The notes under the pieces: model-generated | Database searches by the model: none | What the model was told of the DNA's origin: nothing | The model's input: only the letters and a program-made list of their open reading frames with translations | In this document: one piece after another, positions 31,086 to 31,391 of the stretch | Numbering within the stretch: the stretch's first letter is position 1 | Layout: each line of letters starts with the position of its first letter | Program-made: the position numbers and the translations under genes | NCBI GenBank assembly: GCA_023435895.1 | Contig: JAEZLH010000013.1 | Coordinates: 1 to 31,391 of the forward strand | Reading direction: 5' to 3' | DNA length: 31,391 bases | Source: Bacillota bacterium | Lineage (GTDB): Bacteria > Bacillota > Clostridia > Lachnospirales > Lachnospiraceae

Positions 31086-31391
31086 AAAGAACTCCTTTCT
31101 GCAAATACTATTTCTTGTACTTAAAGTTACTGATAGTAATCAATTTTATAAAAGATTACAATTATAGTATAAGCATAAAAAGCTTTTTTACATTGGTAAT
31201 CCCAAAATACATTAATTCCCGATTAACTCTTCCATAAATAATATTTTTATCAAAATAATATTTAAACCCACATTATTCATAGTGGCATGAATGTAAAGTT
31301 ATCAGCCACAAATTAACCTAATTAGTCTGATCGCTATCGTAGGGGATACTTTTCCTTTGAAAAAGGGCAGACTTCACCTGTCATATTTAAT
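31086..31391. other. Region upstream of the CotJ operon
   Basis: No gene is seen up to the window edge. It should hold the sporulation promoter. TATACTAT on the minus strand near 31160 is similar to a sigma-E -10, but I found no matching -35, so no promoter is claimed. Confidence 0.4.

Overview
The window reads as chromosomal DNA of a low-GC, anaerobic, spore-forming Firmicute, most likely a Clostridia member close to Lachnospiraceae. The grounds are the AT-rich intergenic DNA, strong AGGAGG ribosome binding sites, a CotJ spore-coat/manganese-catalase operon, a group-II-like ECF transporter operon, a DUF1538/P-II cluster and an IS231-like IS4-family element. I saw no rRNA, tRNA, CRISPR or prophage genes. 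Most genes lie on the minus strand. Many true starts are internal to the longest open frames, and I moved them to the codon with a well-placed ribosome binding site.

Layout, left to right. (1) 155-715: a GNAT acetyltransferase. (2) 1067-3475: a DUF1538 membrane protein followed by two P-II-like proteins, one operon ending in a 15-bp hairpin. (3) 4148-9345: an RpiR/SIS regulator facing a minus-strand ECF operon (S component, fused double ATPase, EcfT, PHP-domain phosphoesterase). The two units converge on a shared hairpin terminator. (4) 9935-10808: an HxlR regulator divergent from a pyridoxamine-phosphate-oxidase-fold flavoprotein. (5) 10895-16789: a redox/stress block of nitroreductase, Old Yellow Enzyme, isochorismatase-fold hydrolase, MFS exporter, AraC regulator and aldo/keto reductase. 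(6) 17027-22128: an apparent six-gene operon of flavodoxin, FtsX-type permease, ABC ATPase, OmpR-type response regulator, histidine kinase and PhzF-like isomerase, with a direct-repeat box upstream that suits the response regulator. (7) 22387-24861: a small anchored Ig-like protein, a 192-bp inverted-repeat element and a complete IS4-family element with an 18-bp perfect inverted repeat and 9-bp target duplication. (8) 24903-29439: a VanH-like D-2-hydroxyacid dehydrogenase, a divergent PucR-type regulator, an arginine-deiminase-fold hydrolase and a HisC-like aminotransferase. (9) 29977-31085: a CotJA-CotJB fusion followed by cotJC.

The most interesting part is region 8. A nearly identical 21-bp box (19 of 21 positions) lies upstream of both the dehydrogenase gene and the aminotransferase/deiminase operon, 3.5 kb apart. 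In the second case it sits just 5' of a good -35/-10 promoter. This suggests that the PucR protein encoded between them controls all three enzymes as one undescribed amino-acid or guanidino-compound pathway. The aminotransferase leader also carries an intrinsic terminator with seven Us placed directly before the ribosome binding site, which is the architecture of an attenuator. Other items worth a look are the ECF operon with an embedded PHP phosphoesterase and long-range operator pair, the DUF1538/double P-II module and the fused CotJA-CotJB. All functions are read from sequence motifs; no database search was run.
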